Part shown: piece after piece, positions 1 through 6,313 of the stretch
Position numbering within the stretch: position 1 is the stretch's first letter
Layout: each line of letters starts with the position of its first letter
Assembly (NCBI GenBank): GCA_028292075.1
Contig: JAQGNA010000506.1
Location: 1-17,059 of the forward strand
Length of the DNA: 17,059 bases
Direction of reading: 5' to 3'
Origin: Rhodoferax sp.
Lineage (GTDB): Bacteria > Pseudomonadota > Gammaproteobacteria > Burkholderiales > Burkholderiaceae
Translations under genes and position numbers: made by a program
Notes under the pieces: generated by a model
The model's database searches: none
Told to the model about the DNA's origin: nothing
What the model saw: only the letters and a program-made list of their open reading frames with translations

Positions 1-1223
1 CGGCCGAGACCACTCCCGTCGAGGAAGACACCGCGCAGCTCGCCATGAGCACGCTGTCGTTTCAGGACTATGTGCGCGAACGCATGCTGCGCCGCCGCCA
101 CGAAGCCACCAACGGCCACGGCGACGAAACGCAGGACGGCGCGCCGCTCTTCGAGCCCCGGCCAGCCCCGGCCGCAGTCCCTGCGCCGGTTGCGCGCGCT
201 ACCCATGCGGCGCCCTTCACCGCGGCACCGGCACGGCCCCGCGTCGCCGCCCCGGCCCCGGTGGCCGCACAGCCGGCGTCCAAGGGCATCGTCGACGAGC
301 TGCAGGCCATGAAGGAAATGATCGAGGAGCGTTTCAACACGCTGGCCTGGTTGGGCCAGGCCAAGCAGGACCCGATCCAATCGAACCTGATGCTCAAGCT
401 GATCCGCTCCGGCTACTCGCCTGCCCTGGCGCGGGCGGTGCTGGAGCGCCTGCCCGAGGACATCGGCGCGGCGGAATCCGTGCGCTGGCTCATGGAAGTG
501 CTGGAACGCAACCTGAAGACCGACGCCCAGGCTCCCTCGCTCTTCGAACAGGGCGGCATCTACGCGCTGGTCGGCGCCACCGGCGTCGGCAAGACAACCA
601 CCGCCGCCAAGCTGGCCGCGCATTGCGTGCGCGTGCACGGCCCGAACAGCGTCGGCCTGATCACGCTCGACACCTACCGCGTGGCCGCCCACGAGCAGCT
701 GCGCGCCTACGGCCGCATGCTGGGCGTGGTGGCCCACCTGGCCCATGACCGCGCCGCCCTGCAAGACCTGCTCGGCCTCCTGAGCAGCAAGAAGATGGTG
801 CTGATCGACACCACCGGCATCGCCCCGCGCGACCCGCGCAAGCGCGACATGCTCGACGTGCTCGACCTGCCCAAGGTCAATCGCCTGCTGGTGTTGAACG
901 CAGGCGGCCATGGCGACACGCTGGACGACGTGCTGACGTCCTTCAAGACCAGCGGCGTACAGCAGGCGATCCTGTCGAAGGTGGACGAAGCCGTGAAGCT
1001 CGGCCCCTCGCTCGACGCGATCATCCGCCACCAGCTGGTGCTGCGCGGCGTGTGCAACGGCCAGCGCGTGCCCGAAGACTGGGAGGCCGCCGACGCCAAC
1101 AAGCTGATCCGCACTTCCATGCGCTCAAGCGCCAAGTCGGCCTTCGACCCGAAGGCGGCGGACCTCAGTTTCTTCTTCTCGCAGGCCGGCACCACCGGAC
1201 ACCAGGAACGTGCCCATGCTTGA
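1..1223 (+). CDS. flhF: Flagellar biosynthesis SRP-type GTPase FlhF (5'-truncated by window edge)
   Basis: FlhF is an SRP-family GTPase that recruits early flagellar parts to the right place on the inner membrane and influences flagellar number. The frame is open to the left edge (codons from base 3), with 406 residues visible, so the ATG at 45 is very probably internal and the usual N-terminal domain is off the window. In order there is an Ala/Pro-rich linker (about 155-280), a helical N domain (about 285-540) and the G domain. The P-loop GATGVGKTTT begins near 573. It is followed by the SRP-type motif DTYRVAAHEQLRAYG, then DTTG (G3) and SKVDEA (G4). The stop overlaps the next gene by 8 nt, which suggests translational coupling with the FlhG-like protein, FlhF's usual regulator. 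Assignment to FlhF rather than Ffh or FtsY rests on these motifs and the flagellar context. Confidence 0.95.
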   Translation, partial: AETTPVEEDTAQLAMSTLSFQDYVRERMLRRRHEATNGHGDETQDGAPLFEPRPAPAAVPAPVARATHAAPFTAAPARPRVAAPAPVAAQPASKGIVDELQAMKEMIEERFNTLAWLGQAKQDPIQSNLMLKLIRSGYSPALARAVLERLPEDIGAAESVRWLMEVLERNLKTDAQAPSLFEQGGIYALVGATGVGKTTTAAKLAAHCVRVHGPNSVGLITLDTYRVAAHEQLRAYGRMLGVVAHLAHDRAALQDLLGLLSSKKMVLIDTTGIAPRDPRKRDMLDVLDLPKVNRLLVLNAGGHGDTLDDVLTSFKTSGVQQAILSKVDEAVKLGPSLDAIIRHQLVLRGVCNGQRVPEDWEAADANKLIRTSMRSSAKSAFDPKAADLSFFFSQAGTTGHQERAHA

Positions 1224-2052
1224 ACTGGCGACCGGCGCGGTGATCGACCAGAGCGAAGGCCTGCGCCACTGGATGCCGGCGTCGGCGGCACCAGGCGTGC
1301 GCCTGATGGCCATGGTGAGCCGCGGCGAGCCGCGCACCGAGCAGCCGCTGCTGTGGCAGGTGTGCACCACGTTGCAAAGCCTGGGCCACCGCGTCGCCGT
1401 GCTCGACGGCACCACCGCCGAGTCGGGGGGCAACCCCGGTTTACAGGACCTGCTGGACCATGCACACTGGCTCGAGCAGCCAGACCGCGCCGAGGCCGAC
1501 TGGCAGATCGTGCCAGCAAGGTCGGGCCTGGCCCAAATGGCCCGGCTGGCCGACGAAAGCCTGGCCCAAGAAACGGAGGACGACATGCCGCTGCGCGCCC
1601 TGGGGCCGTTGTTCAAGAATTTTCAGACGGTGCTGCTCTACACCCGGGCCGATATACTGGGCTCGCTGTTGTGCGGTACCGGGGTTCGACCCCTGCTGGC
1701 CATGGCACCTTCCAAAAGCTCCATCGTGAACGGCTACCAGACGCTCAAGCAACTGCTGCAGAAGACCTGCCGCATGCCGATCGTCGCCTCGCTGGTCACG
1801 GCGCCCCAAAAGGCGGCCGAACAGCGGGCCACCGTGGCGGCCAGCTCGTTGCGGCACTGCGCCGCGACCTACCTGGGCCTCGAGGCCGACGTGATGAACG
1901 TCCGCTCTTTCCCACAACACGACAAGCCCTCCGAAGACACGCCACGCCTCGTGCAGCATCTTCTGGAGAGTGCGGCCGCGCTGGGCGACGCCTGGCGCGC
2001 GCCTTCCATCCACCGCGAATTTTCCGCTGTCCATCTCGCACGGAGCCAGTGA
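1216..2052 (+). CDS. flhG: Diverged FlhG/FleN-like (MinD-type) protein lacking nucleotide-binding motifs
   Basis: FlhG is normally a MinD-type ATPase that limits flagellar number and stimulates the FlhF GTPase. This 278-residue protein sits where flhG is expected, between flhF and fliA, and has the general MinD-like order of strands and helices. Its N terminus keeps a DQSEGLR segment (residues 11-17), matching the DQxxxLR motif known to activate FlhF. The Walker A loop is gone: where KGGVGKT is expected the sequence reads SRGEPRTEQ (35-43), with no P-loop lysine. The switch II Asp is also replaced (YTRAD at 142-146). I infer a pseudo-ATPase that may still bind FlhF. I chose the ATG at 1216 because AGGA at 1204-1207 is 8 nt upstream; the in-frame GTG at 1210 is too close to it. 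The gene overlaps flhF by 8 nt and fliA by 1 nt. Identity as FlhG comes largely from context and the N-terminal motif. Confidence 0.72.
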   Translation: MLELATGAVIDQSEGLRHWMPASAAPGVRLMAMVSRGEPRTEQPLLWQVCTTLQSLGHRVAVLDGTTAESGGNPGLQDLLDHAHWLEQPDRAEADWQIVPARSGLAQMARLADESLAQETEDDMPLRALGPLFKNFQTVLLYTRADILGSLLCGTGVRPLLAMAPSKSSIVNGYQTLKQLLQKTCRMPIVASLVTAPQKAAEQRATVAASSLRHCAATYLGLEADVMNVRSFPQHDKPSEDTPRLVQHLLESAAALGDAWRAPSIHREFSAVHLARSQ

Positions 2053-2768
2053 TGTACACCGCCAAAGGTCAACTCGACCGTGAACACATGATCCGCCAGT
2101 ACGTGCCGCTGGTGCGGCGCCTGGCGCATCACATGATCGCCAAGTTGCCGCCCAACGTCGAGATCGACGACCTGATCCAGGTCGGCATGATCGGCCTGTC
2201 CGAAGCGCTGACCCGGTACGAGGTCAGCCAGGGTGTGCAGTTCGAAACCTTCGCCACGCAGCGCATTCGCGGCGCGATGATCGACGAACTCCGCGAAGGC
2301 GACTGGATGTCGCGCAGCTCGCGCAAGAGCCAGAAGGACATCGAACGCGCCGTGCGCAAGCTCGAACAGAAGCTGGGCCGCAGCCCGCTCGAGTCCGAGA
2401 TCGCCGTGGAGCTCGACATGACCCTGCCCGACTACCAGGAACTGCTCGGCAAGGTGCGCGGCACGCAGCTGGTCTACCTGGAAGACATGTCCAGCGGCTC
2501 GGACGACGATGCGGGCTTTCTCGACCACCACGTCGCCGACGACGCCGCCGACCCCCTGCAGATGCTGCGCGACCATCGCCTGCGCCTGGCGCTGGTCGAG
2601 GCCATCAAGACGTTGCCCGAGCGCGAGCAGCACATCATGAGCATGTACTACGAGAACGACCTTAACCTGAAGGAGATCGCCGCGGTGCTGGGCGTGACGG
2701 AGTCGCGCATCTGCCAGCTGCACAGCCAGTCCATCGCCCGCTTGCGGGCCAAGATGCGCAACCATTGA
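2052..2768 (+). CDS. fliA: RNA polymerase sigma-28 factor FliA
   Basis: FliA directs RNA polymerase to late flagellar promoters (filament, motor, chemotaxis) and is inhibited by FlgM. At 238 residues it has the usual length. Sigma region 2 lies at about 18-85, with EIDDLIQVGMIGL and the FETFATQRIRGAMIDELR stretch. Region 3 follows with SRSSRKSQKDIERA. Region 4 (188-238) opens with LPEREQ and carries the helix-turn-helix LKEIAAVLGVTESRICQLHS. The ATG overlaps the flhG-like stop (TGATG), and GGAG at 2042-2045 is a suitable ribosome binding site 6 nt upstream. The same frame stays open upstream through the flhG-like gene, but that extension has no sigma-factor similarity. FliA faces the flgM-flgN genes across a shared terminator. 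Confidence 0.97.
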   Translation: MYTAKGQLDREHMIRQYVPLVRRLAHHMIAKLPPNVEIDDLIQVGMIGLSEALTRYEVSQGVQFETFATQRIRGAMIDELREGDWMSRSSRKSQKDIERAVRKLEQKLGRSPLESEIAVELDMTLPDYQELLGKVRGTQLVYLEDMSSGSDDDAGFLDHHVADDAADPLQMLRDHRLRLALVEAIKTLPEREQHIMSMYYENDLNLKEIAAVLGVTESRICQLHSQSIARLRAKMRNH

Positions 2769-2802
2769 GCCCGGCGGGGCGCCAGGCCCCACCAGAACGA
2801 AA

Positions 2803-2845
2803 CCCCATGAAAAATGGCCCTCTTGCAGGGCCATTTTTCATGGGG
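2803..2845. terminator. Bidirectional terminator between fliA and flgN
   Basis: This is a perfect inverted repeat with 19-bp arms (2803-2821 and 2827-2845) and a 5-nt loop CTTGC. The core stem TGGCCCT/AGGGCCA is flanked by AAAAA on the left and TTTTT on the right, so either strand gives a GC hairpin followed by a U tract. It sits between the converging ends of fliA (stop at 2768) and flgN (stop at 2864), so it should terminate both. This is inferred from structure only. Confidence 0.88.
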
Positions 2846-2863
2846 TGAGTGTCTCGCCGGATC

Positions 2864-3244
2864 TCAGGTGGCGGCGCTGGCGTAGATGCGGGCGATGTTG
2901 TTGCGGTAGGCCGGCTTGCCCACGCCTGCATAAGTGGCCGATTCGGCGCGGGGCAGCACGGCCGAAAGTGCGCGGTCGACCACCACGGCGCGGCGGGCCA
3001 TGCCCTCACGCTGGCGCGCCATGGACAGCGCTACCTTCTCGATGCGGCCCTTCATGGCGGGATTGCCGAACAGCACCGCCTTCTGAGATGGCGCCATGCC
3101 GGACAGCGCCATCATGGCGTCTCGCAGCGCCTTGCTGTGCAGTTCGAGCTGCGGCGCATGGCCCGAGAGCAGCGCGGCGGACACTTTCTCCACCAGTTGC
3201 TCCACTTCGGTGAGGTTTGCGTCGAACTGAAGTGGCTGCGCCAT
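2864..3244 (-). CDS. flgN: Flagellar export chaperone FlgN
   Basis: FlgN is a small helical cytoplasmic chaperone that binds the C termini of FlgK and FlgL and delivers them to the flagellar export gate. The 126-residue product is almost entirely helix-forming: it has no signal peptide or membrane segment, and a heptad-like stretch (FDANLTEVEQLVEKVSAALL) near the N terminus. FlgN sequences are poorly conserved, so the call leans on size, helical character and position just downstream of flgM. I chose the ATG at 3242-3244, which gives MAQPLQF. The frame extends nine codons further to a TTG at 3271, but a GAGAA lies at a good distance ahead of the ATG. It is probably cotranscribed with flgM from the sigma-28 promoter at 3670-3696. 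Confidence 0.82.
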   Translation of the reverse strand: MAQPLQFDANLTEVEQLVEKVSAALLSGHAPQLELHSKALRDAMMALSGMAPSQKAVLFGNPAMKGRIEKVALSMARQREGMARRAVVVDRALSAVLPRAESATYAGVGKPAYRNNIARIYASAAT

Positions 3245-3300
3245 GGTGCGGTTCTCGTTTCCAGGTAACAAAGACGAAAGGACGGCAACCGGAGCGATGC

Positions 3301-3627
3301 TCAGTAGCCGCGGTTCACATTCAGCATTTCACTGGCGTTGGCCAGCAGTTTGTCGGCAATCGCCTCGGGATTGACCTTGTAGGTGCCGCCCTGGATCGCC
3401 GAGCGGATCGCTTCGACCTTCACATGGTCGAAATCGCCGCCCACGCCGCGGTTCGACTGTTCCAGCGACCGCGCCAGGGTCGATACCGAGACGGAAGCGC
3501 CGGCGCTCGTGGCGCGCACGCCTTCCTTCGCCAGGCTCCCGGGGGCCAGCTCGCCTTCGGTGGCGGGCTTCTTCGCGGGTGCCTGGGTGCCGGCGGCCAG
3601 TTTGTCAGCAGGGTTTCCAATCTTCAT
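3301..3627 (-). CDS. flgM: Anti-sigma-28 factor FlgM
   Basis: FlgM binds FliA and blocks late gene expression until the hook is complete; it is then secreted through the hook, freeing FliA. The 108-residue product has the usual plan: a hydrophilic, probably unstructured N-terminal half opening with MKIGNPADKL, then a C-terminal sigma-binding helical region (about 66-105) with VEAIRSAIQGGTYKVNPEAI and ADKLLANASEML. I chose the ATG at 3625-3627 because GGAG (3634-3637) lies 6 nt upstream; the ATG at 3639 is four codons earlier and overlaps that site. The gene follows flgA and precedes flgN by 56 nt. A sigma-28-type promoter directly upstream implies feedback by FliA on its own inhibitor. Confidence 0.95.
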   Translation of the reverse strand: MKIGNPADKLAAGTQAPAKKPATEGELAPGSLAKEGVRATSAGASVSVSTLARSLEQSNRGVGGDFDHVKVEAIRSAIQGGTYKVNPEAIADKLLANASEMLNVNRGY

Positions 3628-3669
3628 CGCTCTCTCCATCCGCCCTGAAATCGGGGCATCGTAGCAATG

Positions 3670-3696
3670 CTTTCGACCAATTCCGCCTTAACTTTA
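3670..3696 (-). promoter_or_regulatory. Predicted sigma-28 (FliA) promoter for flgM-flgN
   Basis: Read on the minus strand, TAAAGTTA (3696-3689) is followed by an 11-nt spacer and GTCGAAAG (3677-3670). The FliA consensus is TAAAGTTT, 11 nt, GCCGATAA: the -35 matches 7 of 8, the spacer is exact, and the -10 matches 5 of 8 including the CGA core. It lies in the flgA-flgM gap, in an A/T-richer stretch than its surroundings. Its -10 is about 43 nt from the flgM ATG. Confidence 0.8.
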
Positions 3697-3726
3697 ATCT
3701 CAAATGGTGTAACAAGTCGGTTTCAT

Positions 3727-4500
3727 CTACATCGCCAACCTGACCGTGCGGGCATCCATGACCGTGCCCGACATGACCCGGCCGTTGTCCATCCGGACCC
3801 TGGCAAGCTGGCCCACCACCCCGGCCGACATGGCCTGGCCGTCGGATGCCACCTGGAAACCAGCCCCTTCGGCCAGCACCCGAATCTGCGCACCGGCCTG
3901 GAACACCGTGGCCGGCTTGACCATCGACTGGCGGATCGCCTGGCCGGGCGCCCAGTTGCGTGCGGCGACCTGGCCCACCCAGGCATCGGCATTGGCCAGC
4001 ACCGGAGAGGCTTCGTCGGCCCAGTCGACCTCGGCCTGGATGGCGTCGTCCTGCCCCAATGCCGCGCCGGCCGCCACCGGATTGCGGGCCACCCAGGCCG
4101 GCCCGAATGCCTTGACCGTCACCGGCAAGAAGACGCTCCAGCGCGTGACACCGTCGACACAGCGCAGACCGATGCGGCTTTTACCCCACAACCGGCCGCC
4201 GGTTGGTAAAAAGGGTTCGACCTGGCCACAGGGCGCCAGGCGCAGCCGGGAGTCAAGTTGGCCAACGCTCACTTCCATGCGCAGCGGCGCCCCCGTGGCG
4301 CCGGCCGGGCCGTTCACCCCGGTCGCACTGATCACGTTGGTGTCCAGCCAGTGGCGAGCGGAATCCGCATAAGCCTGGATCGGGTCGACCTGGGCCTGCG
4401 CCGCCGCGGCGAGGCCGGTGGTGACCACGGCGCATAACCAGCGGCGCGACAAGGCATGAAGAACGGAAAAGCGGACCGGGGCGAATGGGCGTCTTGGCAT
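3727..4500 (-). CDS. flgA: Flagellar P-ring assembly chaperone FlgA
   Basis: FlgA is a periplasmic chaperone for assembly of the P ring (FlgI) around the rod. The 257-residue product starts with a long Sec signal: basic N region to R20, hydrophobic core WLCAVVTTGLAAAA, and likely cleavage after AQA (residue 36). The mature part has the FlgA plan, with the paired cysteines C91 (LAPCG) and C114 (LRCVDG) and a C-terminal SAF-type domain (about 135-257) ending in VMDARTVRLAM. I chose the ATG at 4498-4500 because a full AGGAGG (4506-4511) lies 5 nt upstream; the frame extends 49 codons further but without signal-like features. The gene is divergent from flgB and lies upstream of flgM. Confidence 0.95.
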   Translation of the reverse strand: MPRRPFAPVRFSVLHALSRRWLCAVVTTGLAAAAQAQVDPIQAYADSARHWLDTNVISATGVNGPAGATGAPLRMEVSVGQLDSRLRLAPCGQVEPFLPTGGRLWGKSRIGLRCVDGVTRWSVFLPVTVKAFGPAWVARNPVAAGAALGQDDAIQAEVDWADEASPVLANADAWVGQVAARNWAPGQAIRQSMVKPATVFQAGAQIRVLAEGAGFQVASDGQAMSAGVVGQLARVRMDNGRVMSGTVMDARTVRLAM

Positions 4501-4712
4501 GGAATCCTCCTGTTTCGCCCCAGCGGCCCTGGACCAGGGCGCCCCGTGCGATGCCCAGACTATAGGCAGCGCCCCTGACGGCGATCGACCGAACTGCGCG
4601 GCAATCCGCCCGCTCTTCCCTGCATCGGAAGGCTTCAGTTTTTCCATAATTTGCCTACCACCAGGGCCATGCCGGCCCCTGTGGGAGACCCAAACGGAAA
4701 GCGAGGTAGGCG
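4501..4712. promoter_or_regulatory. Divergent flgA/flgB control region
   Basis: This 212-nt space separates the divergent flgA and flgB starts and must hold promoters for both. I see no convincing sigma-28 or sigma-54 site. There is a perfect 15-nt palindrome GCCCTGGACCAGGGC (4526-4540) in the flgA leader and an imperfect hairpin (arms 4658-4668 and 4674-4684, 9 of 11 pairs) in the flgB leader. ACCAGGGC occurs in both (4533-4540, 4660-4667). CATAAT at 4645-4650 and TATAGT (minus strand, near 4561) resemble -10 boxes but lack clear -35 partners. Control by FlhDC is expected from related bacteria but not shown here. Confidence 0.55.
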
Positions 4713-5123
4713 ATGTTGGACAAAATGGTTGGAGGCCTGGATTTCCAGAGCAAGGCCCTGGTGCTGCGCGCCGAGCGCCAGCGCGCCATCGCCAGCAACA
4801 TCGCCAACGTCGACACGCCCGGCTACGTGGCGCGCGACTTCAACTTCAAGGACGCCATGGGCGCGGCGGTGTCGGGCGGCAACGGCATGGCCGGCAGCAA
4901 GACCGACAGCCGCCACATGGACGTGCCGGGCGCTGGCATGTCGGGCAGCGGTTCGTCGCAACTGGGCTACAGCGTGCAGAGCCAGCCCAACCTGGACAAC
5001 AACACCGTCGACCTGGACCGCGAACGTGCCGCCTTCGTCGACAACGCCGTGCGCTACGAGGCCACGCTGCGCTTCATCAACGGGCAGGCGAAAACCATGC
5101 TCAGCGCCATCCAGGGGCAGTGA
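4713..5123 (+). CDS. flgB: Flagellar proximal rod protein FlgB
   Basis: FlgB is one of the proximal rod subunits that span the periplasm between the MS ring and the distal rod. The 136-residue product is of normal length and carries the N-terminal rod/hook signature ASNIANVDTPGYVARDF (about 28-44). The C-terminal helix, ending in RFINGQAKTMLSAIQGQ, would pair with the N-terminal helix in the assembled rod. The middle is rich in Gly/Ser/Met (about 45-85), typical of the part disordered before assembly. GAGG at 4703-4706 is 6 nt from the ATG. It opens the long plus-strand flg run, and flgC follows after 53 nt. Confidence 0.97.
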   Translation: MLDKMVGGLDFQSKALVLRAERQRAIASNIANVDTPGYVARDFNFKDAMGAAVSGGNGMAGSKTDSRHMDVPGAGMSGSGSSQLGYSVQSQPNLDNNTVDLDRERAAFVDNAVRYEATLRFINGQAKTMLSAIQGQ

Positions 5124-5176
5124 CTGTGCTCCCAACCGCTCAAACGGCTTGTGCCTAGATCATTGAAGGAACGACC

Positions 5177-5581
5177 ATGTCCATGTTCTCCATCTTCAGC
5201 GTGTCCGGCAGCGCCATCAGCGCGCAGTCGCAGCGCCTCAACGTGGTGGCCTCCAACCTGGCCAACGTCGATGCCGTGGCCGGTCCGGACGGCAAGTCCT
5301 ACAAGGCCCGGCAGGTCGTCTTCCAGACGCAGCTGATGGGCGCCGAGAGTTCGGCCGGGGTGAAGGTGAAGGCCATTACCGAGAGCGATCTGCCAGGGCG
5401 CAAGGTGCTCGACCCGAGCCATCCGAATGCGGATGCCGAGGGCTATGTCACCCACTCGAACGTGAACGCGGTGGACGAGATGGTCAACATGATCTCGGCC
5501 TCGCGCTCCTACCAGAACAACGTGGAGGTCATGAACACGGCGAAGACGCTGCTGCTCAAGACCCTCCAGATGGGCCAGTAG
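5177..5581 (+). CDS. flgC: Flagellar proximal rod protein FlgC
   Basis: FlgC is a proximal rod subunit that assembles with FlgB and FlgF. The 134-residue product has the N-terminal motif NVVASNLANVDAV (about 22-34) and the C-terminal signature VNAVDEMVNMISASRSYQNN followed by an amphipathic helix (VMNTAKTLLLKTLQMGQ), both typical of axial proteins. AAGGAA at 5166-5171 lies 5 nt ahead of the ATG at 5177; a second in-frame ATG two codons on is less well placed. flgD follows after 35 nt. Confidence 0.97.
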   Translation: MSMFSIFSVSGSAISAQSQRLNVVASNLANVDAVAGPDGKSYKARQVVFQTQLMGAESSAGVKVKAITESDLPGRKVLDPSHPNADAEGYVTHSNVNAVDEMVNMISASRSYQNNVEVMNTAKTLLLKTLQMGQ

Positions 5582-5616
5582 GCGGCCCGCCTCCCTCCGA
5601 CTCCAAGGAACACACC

Positions 5617-6270
5617 ATGGCCATCACCGGCGTCAACGGCTCCTGGGGCAGCACCGCTGCCACGGCAACCAACAACACTTCAGACCCCGCGGCTGCGCAG
5701 GACCGGTTTCTCAAGCTGCTCGTCGCGCAGCTGAACAACCAGGACCCGATGAACCCGATGGACAACGCCGAGATGACCTCGCAGATCGCACAGATCAACA
5801 CCGTCACCGGCATCCAGCAGCTGAACACGACCATCAAGGGAATGGCCGACCAGTTCACCTCGCTGCAGGTGATGCAGGGCGGCGCCATGGTGGGCCGCAC
5901 CGTACTGACCGAGGGCGACAAGCTCACCGTGGACAGCACCACCAAGACGGGCAGCGGCAGCTTCGACCTGTCGGCCAATGCGGCCGACGTGAACGTGCAG
6001 GTTTCCACCGCCGGCGGCCAGGTGCTCGGCACCGTGAAGCTCGGCGGACTCGAGGCCGGCCGCCACAGCTTCGAATACGACACCTCGGGCTACACCGGGA
6101 CCGGCGCCCTCAACTTCAAGGTGGTGGCCAACAACGCCAGCACCGTGGTCGATGCCACCGCGCTCATGCAGGACAAGGTGGTCTCGGTCGGCGCCGAAAA
6201 CGGCGCACTGAAGCTGCAGCTCGAAAAGGGCGGCTCGGTCGCCTACAGCGCCGTCAAGGCCATCCTCTGA
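5617..6270 (+). CDS. flgD: Flagellar hook-capping (scaffold) protein FlgD
   Basis: FlgD forms the cap under which hook subunits polymerise and is discarded when the hook is done. The product is 217 residues. The N-terminal part holds the conserved FLKLLVAQLNNQDPMNPMDN segment (31-50) and a helix (about 52-85). The C-terminal half (about 88-217) is rich in beta strands, fitting the Tudor-like and Ig-like (FlgD Ig) domains, with GGQVLGTVKLGGLEAGRHSF as the recognisable Ig-like signature. AAGGAA lies 7 nt ahead of the ATG. It is placed between flgC and flgE, as in most flg operons. Confidence 0.96.
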   Translation: MAITGVNGSWGSTAATATNNTSDPAAAQDRFLKLLVAQLNNQDPMNPMDNAEMTSQIAQINTVTGIQQLNTTIKGMADQFTSLQVMQGGAMVGRTVLTEGDKLTVDSTTKTGSGSFDLSANAADVNVQVSTAGGQVLGTVKLGGLEAGRHSFEYDTSGYTGTGALNFKVVANNASTVVDATALMQDKVVSVGAENGALKLQLEKGGSVAYSAVKAIL

Positions 6271-6313
6271 ACCGCCCACCGCCCCAACGCACAACTGTCA
6301 CCAGGAGTTCACC

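Noticed and set aside
1425..1430. A run of six G in the flhG-like gene as a possible phase-variable tract.
   Set aside because: Too short for credible slippage in a G+C-rich genome, and the reading frame is intact.
1353..2051. In-frame extension of fliA upstream through the flhG-like gene, which would make a 471-residue protein.
   Set aside because: The extension has no sigma-factor similarity, while the start at 2052 has a good ribosome binding site and gives the standard FliA length.
4501..4647. Upstream extension of flgA by 49 codons.
   Set aside because: It would bury the signal peptide; the AGGAGG 5 nt ahead of the ATG at 4500 decides the start.
4641..4656. CATAATTTGCC ahead of flgB as a sigma-70 or sigma-54 promoter.
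   Set aside because: No matching -35 box at 16-18 nt, and no GG doublet at the -24 spacing needed for sigma-54.
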